A stretch of DNA of 64,000 bases, taken from contig CM082589.2 in NCBI GenBank assembly GCA_040954595.2, positions 7,998,001 through 8,062,000 of the forward strand. The letters run 5' to 3'. The position numbers were made by a program, and so were the translations under genes. A model generated the notes under the pieces. It was not told the DNA's origin. It saw only the letters and a program-made list of their open reading frames with translations, and ran no database searches. Every line of letters begins with the position of its first letter. Position 1 is the first letter of the stretch. The stretch comes from Balanoglossus misakiensis (taxonomy: Eukaryota; Hemichordata). Below are positions 30,062 to 40,999 of the stretch, one piece after another.

Positions 30062-32340
30062 TTTTGTGCTAAAATTGTTTTCAACTTTCTGTCTTGCAGG
30101 AGGAACTTTCCATGAGATCTGACAAGACGGGGGAATTTGAATATTACAGAAATGGATATACACTGCTACAGTACAGCTGATCCTTGAGCAGGGGAGTATT
30201 TTTTTATTCATACTATTTAGTTTATATTATTGCTTTGCAATTGCAATGTACATTACAGGATGGTGCAGAATTGCAAACACTAGCCTGCTGAAAACATGGT
30301 AAGCATCTGCTATATGTACTTCAGGATGTTAAAATGCAAATTTACAGTTAGGAGGATGGGTGTATTGTATTAATCACAACATCAGTTGCGTTGTAATTGG
30401 AGCAATTATCTAATTTAAAATCAATGAAATCAAAAGAAAAGTTTACTATGAGAGCAGTCAATATGTGAATGAAATGTGTATTGAGAACTATACAAAGCAT
30501 AAAACCGTAATGTATTGGGTTTTGTCATCAAAAAGGTAAGAGTGTAGTTTGTACACTGTAGTTTGATTTAAGACAGAACATTTTAATTAAGTGTTAGATA
30601 CCAAAATACTTAAATAATAGACAGGGATAATACAGTATCAGATGTGTATTTTTGCTGAAAATTATAATTTTGAGTGTTTCACAATACATATGAATTAAAC
30701 AAGAGTACCCCTTGTGATAATGGTTCAGTACAAATATAAAACCCTGACAATAAAGATTAGGTAACAATGTGCACAATGATGATGATGTAGATGATGATGA
30801 TAACAATAATTATAATAATGGTATGATAATATGGTGACAATGATGATGATAATTTAATAACAAAAATAATAGTGATATAATAATAATATAAGAACCAAAA
30901 TAACGATGATTATGGTGGTGATGATGATGATGATGATGATAATTTGAGATAAAAACGGATGGAGACTGAACATTGTTCAAATGGTATAGGTGGTGTTTTT
31001 TGATTCAAAAAATAATGCGTATATTGTTTTGTCTGTTAAACTTGGCATTTTGTGGTTTTAGTGGTACCCGGTATAAAGTAACAGAATAATATTGCGGTTG
31101 AAGTGGTATAAAATAACAGAATGATAATGTTAGTGAAGGTTTAATTTAGCCATAAACATAACAGATGTATTTTCATCTAAACAGTCACTGAGTCAGGTAC
31201 AGTCGTCTTAAATATTTTCTGAATTGGTAGCCTTAAGACTATGCATAGTTGATATTGCATACTTTGTGATTCTGTGTACTGAGTTTTGTCTGATTCTGTG
31301 TACAAATTCTAGAGTAAGATGATCCTAATACATGAGCTGTTGGTGGAAACATTTATGACTGGTGTTTTTCCGTAAATCTGATTACAGGTGGTATGATTGA
31401 TTGGTGATGATTCGTTATGACATCAAGACAAAAGAAGACAGTAACTATGAACTAATCAACCACTTTGCTTATCTTTTAGGAGTGCTAACAATTTCTTTAC
31501 AGATGCCCTGTAATATGTATATTACTTGTTCAGATATTATTTTTGTTACACAATTTTATAACAGATCTAATGCAATGATACTGCGGTCAGATAGACTGTG
31601 GTATTTAATGTGTTTACATATTTATTCCGTTTTAACATCTAGTATATGAATTGAATTGAATGTATAAATTTTTCTTTTCCAAATCTGACCTGGCCAGTCA
31701 GATTTGGACATGTCATTACATACCTTGCACTCGCAAACATTAATACCTTGCAGACACAAACATGACATACTGTACATGTATAAGTAACCATTCACTTCGA
31801 GTATTGACAACTTAAGGTTTCTGCAGTATGAAAATGCTGCATCATTATATGTTTTATAATACTTTTACTATGTGGGATTCATTGTGTTATTATATGTTCA
31901 CAATTTAGGTGTATTGAATGCATGATTAAACATTGCATTATATAACATTTGTATTCCAGATGTTTTACCTGTATTTTATTGTGTTTAAATACCATCCAGT
32001 CAGTTTCACCAACAGCTCATTGTCTCCCCCCCCCCATCCTTTTGTCAGTAAAGTGAGCAATCTTTTGTATTGGAAAGCAATGCATAGGCTTGTCTGTTTT
32101 GCAGTAAATTAGTAAATGAACATTAAGAATTACTGGTGTGTAATGTCAACTGTGCATATTCATTATCATTTGAAAGTTCCATATTACAAAATTCTTAGAC
32201 TTACAAATTTACATACTGATAATAATAAGCATGTAGTATTTAAGAGTATTTAAAAGTATAAAAGCTTGATTAATAAACAGGAGACTATAGACTTTGTAGA
32301 ATGTCATGGGTTGAAAGTTTTGTGGGTCATTTGGTTTTTT
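30062..32340. other. AT-rich intergenic DNA with no recognised feature
   Basis: Low-complexity ATG/GAT-rich patches occur near 30,775-30,940. I see no plausible coding exon, RNA gene or transposon end. Confidence 0.5.
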
Positions 32341-32439
32341 GATTTAGTTCTATATTGTTGTTGATGGTGGTGGTGGTGGCAGTTTTGATGTTAATTGTTA
32401 TTATTGATGGTTATGGTGATGGCATTGATTGTTATAGTG

Positions 32440-32775
32440 ATGTTGATGGCAGGCGTGATGATGGTGATGATGATGATGATGATGATTGATGATATTAAGG
32501 ATGATTATGATAATATAATAATAAAAGGAGCCGTAATAAACAAAACATAACAAAATAGCGATGATGATGATGATGATGATGATGATAATATTAAGGATGA
32601 TTATGATAATATAATAATAAAAGTAGCCGTAATAAACAAAACATAACAAAATAGCGATGATGATGATGATGATATTAAGGATGATTATGATAATATAATA
32701 ATAAAAGTAGCTGTAATTAACAAAACAAAACAAAATAGCAACAGTAATAATAATGATGATGATGATGATGATTTT
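32440..32775. repeat. Minisatellite: three units of about 85-95 bp with (GAT)n
   Basis: Each unit is a (GAT)n tract followed by 'attaaggatgattatgataa' and 'taataataaaag...agccgtaataaacaaaacataacaaaatagc'. Three near-identical units start at about 32,470, 32,557 and 32,655. The (GAT)n length differs between units while the unique part is almost unchanged, so they arose by recent tandem duplication. Confidence 0.9.
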
Positions 32776-33299
32776 CCAGTTAGGAGCTAAAACTAATGAA
32801 ATGTATAGTGTAGCAATAACAATGTACAATATGTAGAAAGGTGTTAACTACTGGAATAATTTGTTGATAATTTTTTAGTCCCCAATGGGACTGTATCATT
32901 GACTATGATTTGTTAACTGAGTACTGGTCCATGTTTCTACCACTGAAGTGTAGATAGTTTCATGTTTTATAAGTCTATTGGGTAATTCAATAAATTTATC
33001 TATGACAATGAATTAACATTTACTATGTATTATTTGTTGCAGGTGTTGGGGTTTCTTAGCAGCCACATTGCAGTTCGTAGCAGTCAGTTATAATTGTCTA
33101 TTAAGTATTTACACATTTTTTCTCATTAGTTTCAGATTTTCCATGATGTAATAATCCTCCAGCCCATGATGCAATATATCTTCCAGCCCAGATGCCCAGC
33201 TGGTAACCAGGTAACATGATTCCTGTGGTGTGAGTATGCAAATTTATTCTTTATGACCAGCCATTGAAGTACATTACATTCAAAAAGCACAATTGAGAT

Positions 33300-34745
33300 C
33301 AGAATGTCACAAAAGGCAAAGATTTTTCCACACGTTCGCTTACAACAGTATGGTGTCTTTTAATGGTCATGAAGACAGAAAATCATCTGTCCATATATAC
33401 ATTGAACAGAATTTTTGTTTGACAGAAAAATTCTTATTGACATATTTTTCATTTTTTGCAGATAACAGTTTCTCTCTGATGATCAACATTAGCAATGTAC
33501 ATAGATAGACATGCACGTCCTAAGCTGCCTAGCCGAGTTCAAAGGTTTGTCTGCTCAAGATTCGGTAGACGCTATGGATGACAGCATAGAATTTAATTGC
33601 TCATTTTGGATGTATTGTTATTGTCCATGAAAACATGAGATCATCTGCTACATTTTACTATTGTACTGTTTGACACAAAAATGTGTATTGATCTAATTTT
33701 CAACTTTGCAGATAACAGTTTATGTCTCTGATGATCAACAACTGCCAACCACCATGTAGATCTGTGCATGCCTGTCGAGCAGCTCAGCGGATTTCAAAGG
33801 TATCAATTTAAGCTGCAACAGCGTTAGTGGGGCAGGTGGTACAGTTATTCTAATATGACTTGACTTCAATTTCATTAAAACTTGGGCGATAATTGGACAA
33901 TGTACTGTGACATACATGTGCACAGCATTTTATTTTGCAACTTGATCCAGTACAGCCACTGTCACTAAAAGCTTAGATTTGTCCATACATTCACATACAA
34001 CAAAATGGTGTCTTGCATTGTTCATGGCAACAGATCATCTGTCCACAAATGAATTTTAGTGTTGTGTTGTTTGACTGAAAAATACTTACCACAGGTGTTG
34101 ACATATTTTCTATTTTTGCAGATAACAGTTTCTGTCTCTGATGATCAACATCTGCCAACCACCATGTATATCTGTGCATGCCTGTCGAGCAGCCCAGTGG
34201 ATTTCAAAGGTATCAATTTAAGCTGCAACAGCATTAGTTGGGGCAGGTGGTACAATTTTTATAATTTGACTTGACTGCAATTTCATTAAAACTTGGGCGG
34301 TAATTGGACAATGTACTGTGAGACACATATACACAACAATTTATTTTGCAAGCTTAAATTTGTCCATACGTTCACAGACAACAGAATGGCATCTTGCATC
34401 GTCGATGGCAACAGGAGATCATCTAGCCATAAATGCATTTTTTAGTGTTGTGTTGTTTCACTGTAAAATACTTACCATGGGTGTTGACATATTATTCACT
34501 TTTGCAGATAACAGTTTTTCTCACTGATGATGAACATCTGCCAACCACCATGTAGATCTGTGCATGCCTGTCGCGCAGCCCAGCAGTTTTCAAAGGTAAC
34601 TTGAGATAAATTTTAGTCTTCTCCAGCATCGATGGACCCCATGGATGACAGCATTGAATGACATTGCTCATTTTGGATGGCAGCTAGTAAATGACTTATT
34701 GTCCATGGAGACCAGAGATCATCTCTGTCCATGAGTTTGTTCTGG
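33300..34745. repeat. Four-unit tandem array with exon-like cores
   Basis: Four units, 250-410 bp apart, each hold an 83-88 bp core preceded by a pyrimidine tract and TTTGCAG and closed by CAAAG|GT. The cores are at 33,462-33,544, 33,712-33,799, 34,122-34,209 and 34,508-34,594. Flanking unit sequence ('ttgtccatac...ttcac', 'gatcatctgtcca', 'gtgttgtgttgttt') is also shared, so whole units were duplicated. In the frame that gives ITVSVSDDQHLPTTM, cores 2 and 4 have a TAG after the Met and only core 3 reads through. Hence this is not a conserved coding exon in its present form. Duplicated exons of a noncoding transcript, or a tandem repeat that merely resembles exons, are both possible. Confidence 0.75.
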
Positions 34746-35010
34746 TTGACAAAATATAGTTATTGGCCGATTGAGGCAGATCAAAATTATTCAGACTTGA
34801 TTGGACCGATTCTATTCTGACACAAGGATTTCATTCAATCAAACTTGTTTTACTAATTAATGTATTATTAGTCAGGGCCTGAACATTTCCTTTATTTTTC
34901 ACTGGTCCCAGGACTAGTGCCCTGTTTTTTCTTTTCAATGGTCCCAAAAATGTGCATAATTATATGAGACTGGCTCATCATTCTCAACTGTCAACATCCA
35001 AGTCCATTTA

Positions 35011-35975
35011 CAGTGGATCACTGATTATCCGAACCTCATGGGCGGGGGGCAATCTTGTTCGGATAACTGATTGTTTGAATAATTGAAATTGACACATTCA
35101 AACAATAGAAAATGACCACAACACCATGAATATGGTACGACTTGTTTATTTACCACAGTTAAAACAGTGTTAGCGAAAATGCATTTACACAAACACAAAA
35201 TAAATAAAAAAAAAATGTCATGTCATTTTTGTTGCGATTCTGGTGGAAATTACAATGAAATAAAAGTGCAAATGTCCATGTATCAACATAGGGAGTACAT
35301 GGCGTGCCGATGTGGCACATGAAGTTAACCTGGCAAAGGCCCTACGTCGATCACAGTCCAGAGGGATTAATAAAGATTCAAGGCGCTGCTGCTTGAGATG
35401 TTTCTGCCTCTTTGCCTTGGTGGATGATAATGACTGGAGTAGCTGCAAAAACCCGATGAGATCCATTTCATCTTTGTTTTCGTTCCAGTCCATGAAGGTA
35501 CGTAACCCATCTATGGCTTCAGATGTCAATATGGCAGACTTCGGCAGAGCTTGACTGGTGTTCTGCTTTGCCTTCCTTGGTAGCGGCAGCAGCATGGTGA
35601 CAAAGTCAATGATATCATCCTCTGTCCAAGTTTCTGAGCTGATGTGGTTGTCACTCGTCACCCATTCTTCAATGACGGAGGCATTAACGTCCAGCAAACC
35701 CAGCTCTTTGCACGTGGTGGCATTTTCCGCTGTGACCTCGCTGCTGTCACTCACCCTGATGTTGCCATGGTCACCGACCAGAAGGGAGTTGAACCAACAC
35801 CCGTTCACCGTTGATGACTCGATGTGGTCCCATGCGTTGGCGATCATGAAGAGTGTCGTGTCCTTGATGTTGAATGCCTGGATGATTTCCTGTTATCCTC
35901 GACTTTTGTTCGAATCGTTGACGACGATGGCTCTCAGCATGTTCCTGCTATAAATCTTCGTCATAGATGTGTTTT
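35011..35975 (-). pseudogene. pogo/Tigger-like transposase relic with one transposon end
   Basis: The minus strand encodes the C-terminal part of a pogo/Tigger-type (DDE_1 superfamily) transposase. A segment like IYSRNMLRAIV...QAFNIKDTTLFMIANAWDHIESSTVNGCWFNSLL runs from about 35,975 down to a stop at 35,218. A stop interrupts it near 35,893, and the open 209 codons start at 35,847. Beyond it lies a terminus CAGTGGATCACTGATTATCC at 35,011, next to a TA, as in this group. The catalytic DDE part and the other end are absent, so the element is 5'-truncated. Assignment rests on motif memory, mainly AWDHI...NCW, the position of the terminus and the TA. Confidence 0.7.
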
Positions 35976-36359
35976 TTGTGTTTACAGGAAAGAAGAGGAT
36001 ACATGTAGGAATTCAAAAGCCGGCCGGTGCATCAGATGTCAAGACGTTTCCTCAGACTGATGACTGTCTTTTTACTGACTTTAATAAAATAAACCAACGT
36101 TGTCTGATTTTATCATCATTTCAAGAACAGAACTTCTCACTGTGGTTGAAATTGAACATTGATCCATTTTACACATGTAATATTCTGATAACATATTTTG
36201 GTAATTTTGTCATAGAGTCATGTCAGAGAGAGAGAGGCAGCAGGTTAAAATTAATTGCAAAGAGTACATTTCAGTATGCCAACACTGGTTCAAGTTTGAC
36301 ATTTCTAATCAATCCCATTATATTGCTTATAACAGTTCTAAATTATCACTACGATTTAT

Positions 36360-36379
36360 CATAGACCCTAGGGTCTATG
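36360..36379. repeat. Perfect 20-bp palindrome
   Basis: CATAGACCCTAGGGTCTATG is the spacer-less form of the inverted repeat at 13,554-13,584. Confidence 0.8.
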
Positions 36380-37639
36380 GATTTATTCAGCATAACCTGA
36401 AGGTTGTTGGGTCCTGTAGGCACAATAAGCATTGCACGTAACAAGCACTGTGTGTAAAATAGCACTACATGTAATCGCACTGGATACAGCAGCCTTCAGG
36501 TGTTTACCATTGAACCTTATAATGCATAAAATTTATTGCACCCACTTGCACAGAAAAGGTAAAATGGTAAACAAATCAAAACGAATGACAGCGTTATTCC
36601 AAAACTTGTGTGAAAAAGTTGTGTTCAGAAAGCAAACAGGACAATGAACAGTATTACAACCTTTGCATTTTGTTTGACTTGCTCTCTCTCTATAAACTTG
36701 AATTTTTCCATTATTGTACTTGATATAGGCATGACTTTCTATTTTTGTACATTTTGAAAGTATGTTTTGGTAATGTAGAACAAATGGGGGTTTAATGGCC
36801 ATGTTTTCATGATTAATATTGAAGTATAAACCCGGGGTGTAAACATATGTAAATTTAAGGGAGCTTAATGAATAAGGAGTCGTGCATTGAACCCTTGAAT
36901 TTTTAATTAGTCACATGATCGGCAGCCATTTTGGATTTTGGAAAACCTTTAAATTACTTCTCCAAAACTATAGGGCCAATCAAGTTCAAAATTGGTGTAC
37001 GGTACACACGTCTTTTGCCCTTTAAAATTTTGGTAATGACCTTTTAGTATTGGACTTAAGTGTGGATACAAATTTCAGGTCCCCCTTGCATGGCTGATGT
37101 TGACCTCATTAATATGTGCATATCTAATTTTAGACTAATACCAAGAGGGTTACAGGTGCAGTTTTTTATGAACATATTCTATTATAGGACTAATATTTGT
37201 TGCAATTTGATCCTATTGACTTTTGTCAACTTCATAAAATATGTGCATACCTAATTTTATGCTACTTCCCCATATCCCAGCATTCTTGATATGACCCTTG
37301 ACCTACTTTCCCCATATCTCAATTCTCGGCATCATGAGCAGGTGCCGTACAGCCTTGGTATTTAGTAGTGTGGAATGCCTATACAGCTAGAAGTCTGTTT
37401 TTTTCTTGGACGTGGAACGGTATGGGATTAAAATTTTGGGTGACCTGGCAGTGACCCTTTTGCCATACTTTCCTGTATCTTGAGCAGATACAGCCTTGGC
37501 ATTCTCTGTTAACCACTTGGGCCCCACAAACTAATTTGTTAATTTGCATGTTTGCTTATCCATTCATTCATTTTTTCACTCATTTATTTATTTGTGTTGG
37601 TGTATGTATGTACGCATGTACCCGGGTATGTACATTGTA

Positions 37640-38165
37640 TTTATGTATGTCCTCCTTGTCCTGCCCACTGTTCTCTGCCCCATCTGGGACTGTCCATGTC
37701 CCCTGCTCTGTCTTGTACCCTATACTCTGGCATATATCTTATACCATGTCCCTTTTCAATACCAGGTCTGTCTCTATCATGTCCCTGTCTTCTGTATCAC
37801 GGCCTGTTCTGTCCACTGTCCTGTCCCGTCCTGTACCCTGGTCCCTGTCCAGCAGCCTGGTCGGTCCTGTCCCCATCCTGTCCTGTACCCTGTCCCAATC
37901 CTGCACCTTGTTCTTGCCCTGTATCCTGGCACGGCCTGTCCTGTATCCAGTCCTGTACCATATACTCTGGTGTGTCATATACCCTGTCCCTGTCAATATT
38001 GTCCCTTTGTCCTGTACTATACCTTGTCCTTCAGCCTGGCCGGCCCTGTCCCCCTGGTCTGCCCCGTCCTGCACCCTGGCCGGCCCTGTCTCCTGGTCCT
38101 GGCCTGTCCCCATCCGGTCTCTTATCCTGTCCCCATCGGATCCTGTCCATGGCCTGACCTTCCAG
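37640..38165. repeat. Pyrimidine-rich CCTGTCC minisatellite
   Basis: Imperfect short units (cctgtcc, cctgtaccctg, ccctggcc) fill about 520 bp. A longer module with 'atactctgg...atatac(c)' occurs at about 37,728 and 37,970, suggesting a higher-order duplication. All three plus-strand frames are open for about 200 codons, giving Cys/Pro-rich proteins, which is the expected effect of a stop-free repeat. Confidence 0.85.
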
Positions 38166-38244
38166 GCCTGATGTCTTCCTGAGCAGCCACAGCCTGAGGA
38201 TCCACAATTGTCAAGCCTTAGTGAATGCTGAACCTTGGACCAGA

Positions 38245-38415
38245 CAGCTCCGCCCCAATCATGGAAAATTGACAGTTTCTCCTGCTGTATTCTCACAGTT
38301 CAACTGCCATGTCTCTTCTTCTTTGGATGTCGCGTGGAGTCGCTACGCATGCAACCAGCCCACGTGATACAAGCTCTGCCCCAATCGTGGAAAATTGACA
38401 GTTTCTCCTGAGATT
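38245..38415. repeat. Short direct repeat pair
   Basis: 'ccccaatc(a/g)tggaaaattgacagtttctcctg' occurs at about 38,251 and 38,370. Confidence 0.8.
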
Positions 38416-38933
38416 GGAGTCTTCTGTACGGCATTGACCTAGCATTTCCGTGACAATATCTTCCTACATCTGCTGCTTTCTGCGATGCGATTTCCCCTTG
38501 TTCACTACCCTTGCAGAAGAAGACACAAGATTGCAGTCCCTCTTCAACTCTATCTTTGCGCGCTCTGTTTTCGCTTCCTTCGATGTACTTTCGCGTATTA
38601 TAAATAAAAATATGTATGTGTGTGTGTGAACATTTTAACATTCGTGCCTTTCTGCATAATTTTTCCTCAGTGTTTAGGGGGTATGTCTTTAATGAAGTTT
38701 TCCCAATGGCTATAACAGATGAGAAGGTCTTAATTTGCAATATATTTGAGAATAGCATAACATACATGTCATGAATAACCTGATTTGATAATGAAAAAAC
38801 AATTGCAATAGATCCTTCAAGTCCAGTGTAGTTTCCTGGGATCAATTCATTAGTCACTTTCCACGTGTGTTCAATATACCGGTATATCTGTTTTATTTTT
38901 TGTGGGTTAGTATGAACTTTATGGTTTTGCCTT

Positions 38934-38987
38934 TGTTCCATAAATAATACTTTAAAATGCTTAACATTTTAAAGTATTTATGGAACA
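38934..38987. repeat. 54-bp imperfect hairpin
   Basis: TGTTCCATAAATA...TTTAAAATG pairs with CATTTTAAAGTATTTATGGAACA; the stem is 23 bp with one 3-base bulge and a 5-base loop. It is AT-rich and too short for a typical miRNA precursor; a tiny foldback element is the simpler reading. Confidence 0.7.
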
Positions 38988-39089
38988 GTTGGATTTGTGT
39001 GTTGGGTTTTTTGTAGAGATGTTTTTTTTCAAAATGCAGTGTGTGAGTGTTTACTATGATATTTAGCTGAAATAATTTTGATAAATACG

Positions 39090-39745
39090 TAAATAATGTG
39101 TTTGCAGAAGCCATTGATTTAATTGATTTTTTTTCTTTATGTGGTTGGGGTGGGTCAGTAAATTCACTTATGAAATAACATGGCTAACAGGCAACACATT
39201 ATTTACACTTTTTGAACAATAAAAAATTGACATTGATTTCACTTTTTAAAATGATTTTTTCTACATTTTATACATTTTCAGATTTCAGTTATTTTACATT
39301 TATTATCCGTGTCAAGACTTTGTCCCTCAAGGATTGGGGACTTTTTGAAACCTTTTCAATCCAATATCAGATGAGAAGGTTTCAATTTGCTTTTGCTTGA
39401 CGTAAAGTATGCGTGTGTGTGTGTGCGTGTGTGTGTACATGTACATGTGTTTTTCACAGATTTTTTTTACAAAATGCATAATAATGTGTTTGCAGCAGCC
39501 ATAAAAGCATAATTGTTTTTATATTTGGTGGGGGAGGGAGGGAAGTAAATTCGCTCATGAAATGATATGGCTTACAGGGAACACATTATTTGGCATTTTT
39601 GAACAATAAAAAATTGACATTGATTTCACTTTTAAAAAAATCATATATTTTCTACACTTCAGTTTTCAGTTATTTTACATTTAATTATCATCATTATCAA
39701 AGATGAGAAGGTTTCAATTTGCTTTTGCTTGACATCATAAAGTGC
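39090..39745. repeat. Local tandem duplication, two units of about 300 bp
   Basis: Unit 1 (about 39,090-39,405) and unit 2 (about 39,475-39,735) share 'ataatgtgtttgcag', 'tgaacaataaaaaattgaca', 'cagttattttacattta' and 'gatgagaaggtttcaatttg'. A shorter trace of the last motif is near 38,716, so a third unit may have decayed. Non-coding. Confidence 0.8.
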
Positions 39746-40509
39746 TAATATTTATTGAACGTAGATGAGACTTCTTTTACACATAAAGTCCACTATCTGT
39801 AACTTTGGCGACTCTTTCAGTAATTTCGGTCTGAGTATTAACCATGATTTCTTGTGTGCATAGTCAGCATTGTTATTGTTATATTTTGTATTCAAGTCCA
39901 GAATTGGATACATTTGCCAATAATAACAATGTTCTGTGCCAAAAGTTACAGGTGGTGGCCCTTTAATCATAAATTTTAGAAGAATAGTATAACACCAAAC
40001 CCAATATGATTTTCTTAGAGCACTTTATTTATTTAGTGATGAACTATTAATATTTATCGGTTTTACCTGAAATTTCAAGACATAAGTTTAGTAAGCCAGA
40101 TTAGCTTGTTAGTTTAAAAGTTAGCTTTTTAGGAGGCTTTACTTTAAAGTACAATTTTTTGTAAACTTGATGAATCTGTTACCTACGCTTTCCCAGAGAA
40201 TTTTATCCCTTACCATAAAAAAGGGTTTTGTCTCTGGGTTTTGGTGCGGGGTAAATTTTCAGTTCATCAAATAAAGTACATGAACCGCTACTCATGTAAA
40301 ATTGACCTGTTTTGTGTTTGTGTGTATTTGGATGTGTTAGTTTGAATGCAGGCCAAGTGGAATGGGAATGGAGACTACATTGGAGAGAGTTGGGTGTTTA
40401 TATGTGTACAGAGTTGGTGGAGGTTGTGCACCATCAGTCAACGAACAGTTATACACTTGAAAATGGCAGTATCTATCACAGTGATAGTTGATGTGATTCG
40501 GTGGCAGGA

Positions 40510-40615
40510 TTAGACTCTCCCACAGCCCATGGTTGGCTAATTAGGCTCTTCACTGACACACCCTGAACCGTATAGGAAAGGAGAAGCCCCACATGCAATC
40601 AGACCATTAGCCTGG
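40510..40615. repeat. Half copy of the TTAGACTCTC foldback family
   Basis: 'ttagactctcccacagccca' and 'aaaggagaagccccacatgca' correspond, in inverted orientation, to the right half of the element at 45,477-45,639. The far end is not evident. Confidence 0.7.
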
Positions 40616-40999
40616 TCCCATACCAGTGTGTTTTAGATATATAGAAATTCCCACACTGCAAATCAGCATGGAAACCTAGCTTAAAAAGGGGAAATGCATT
40701 AACACCATCTGGTAAGCTCATTGGAGAGGGAAAAGGTGTGAAGAATGTTGAGGGGGAGAGAAACAGTGGTGTAATAGCCAAGCTATTCTGTCAATACCCC
40801 CTTTGCAAAGTCATTAACACTTGCATGAACAAATGGGATATGTAAAAAAGCATATAGGGCGCTTTCATCAAACAGAATAGCCATGACTCACATGTAGTCA
40901 GTTTACTAATATCACTTTGTTTCAAAAAATTTCCAGATAGCAGATTTGTTTCGAATTCAGTTAATTCAGTCACAATTCATTTACTTGACATTTGCACTA

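Noticed and set aside
35312-36060. Plus-strand ORFs of 80-131 codons
   Set aside because: Antisense shadows of the pogo/Tigger-like transposase relic on the minus strand.
37536-38296. Cys/Pro-rich ORFs of about 200 codons and the minus-strand 185-codon ORF
   Set aside because: The CCTGTCC minisatellite has no stop in any frame; composition follows the repeat, not a protein family.
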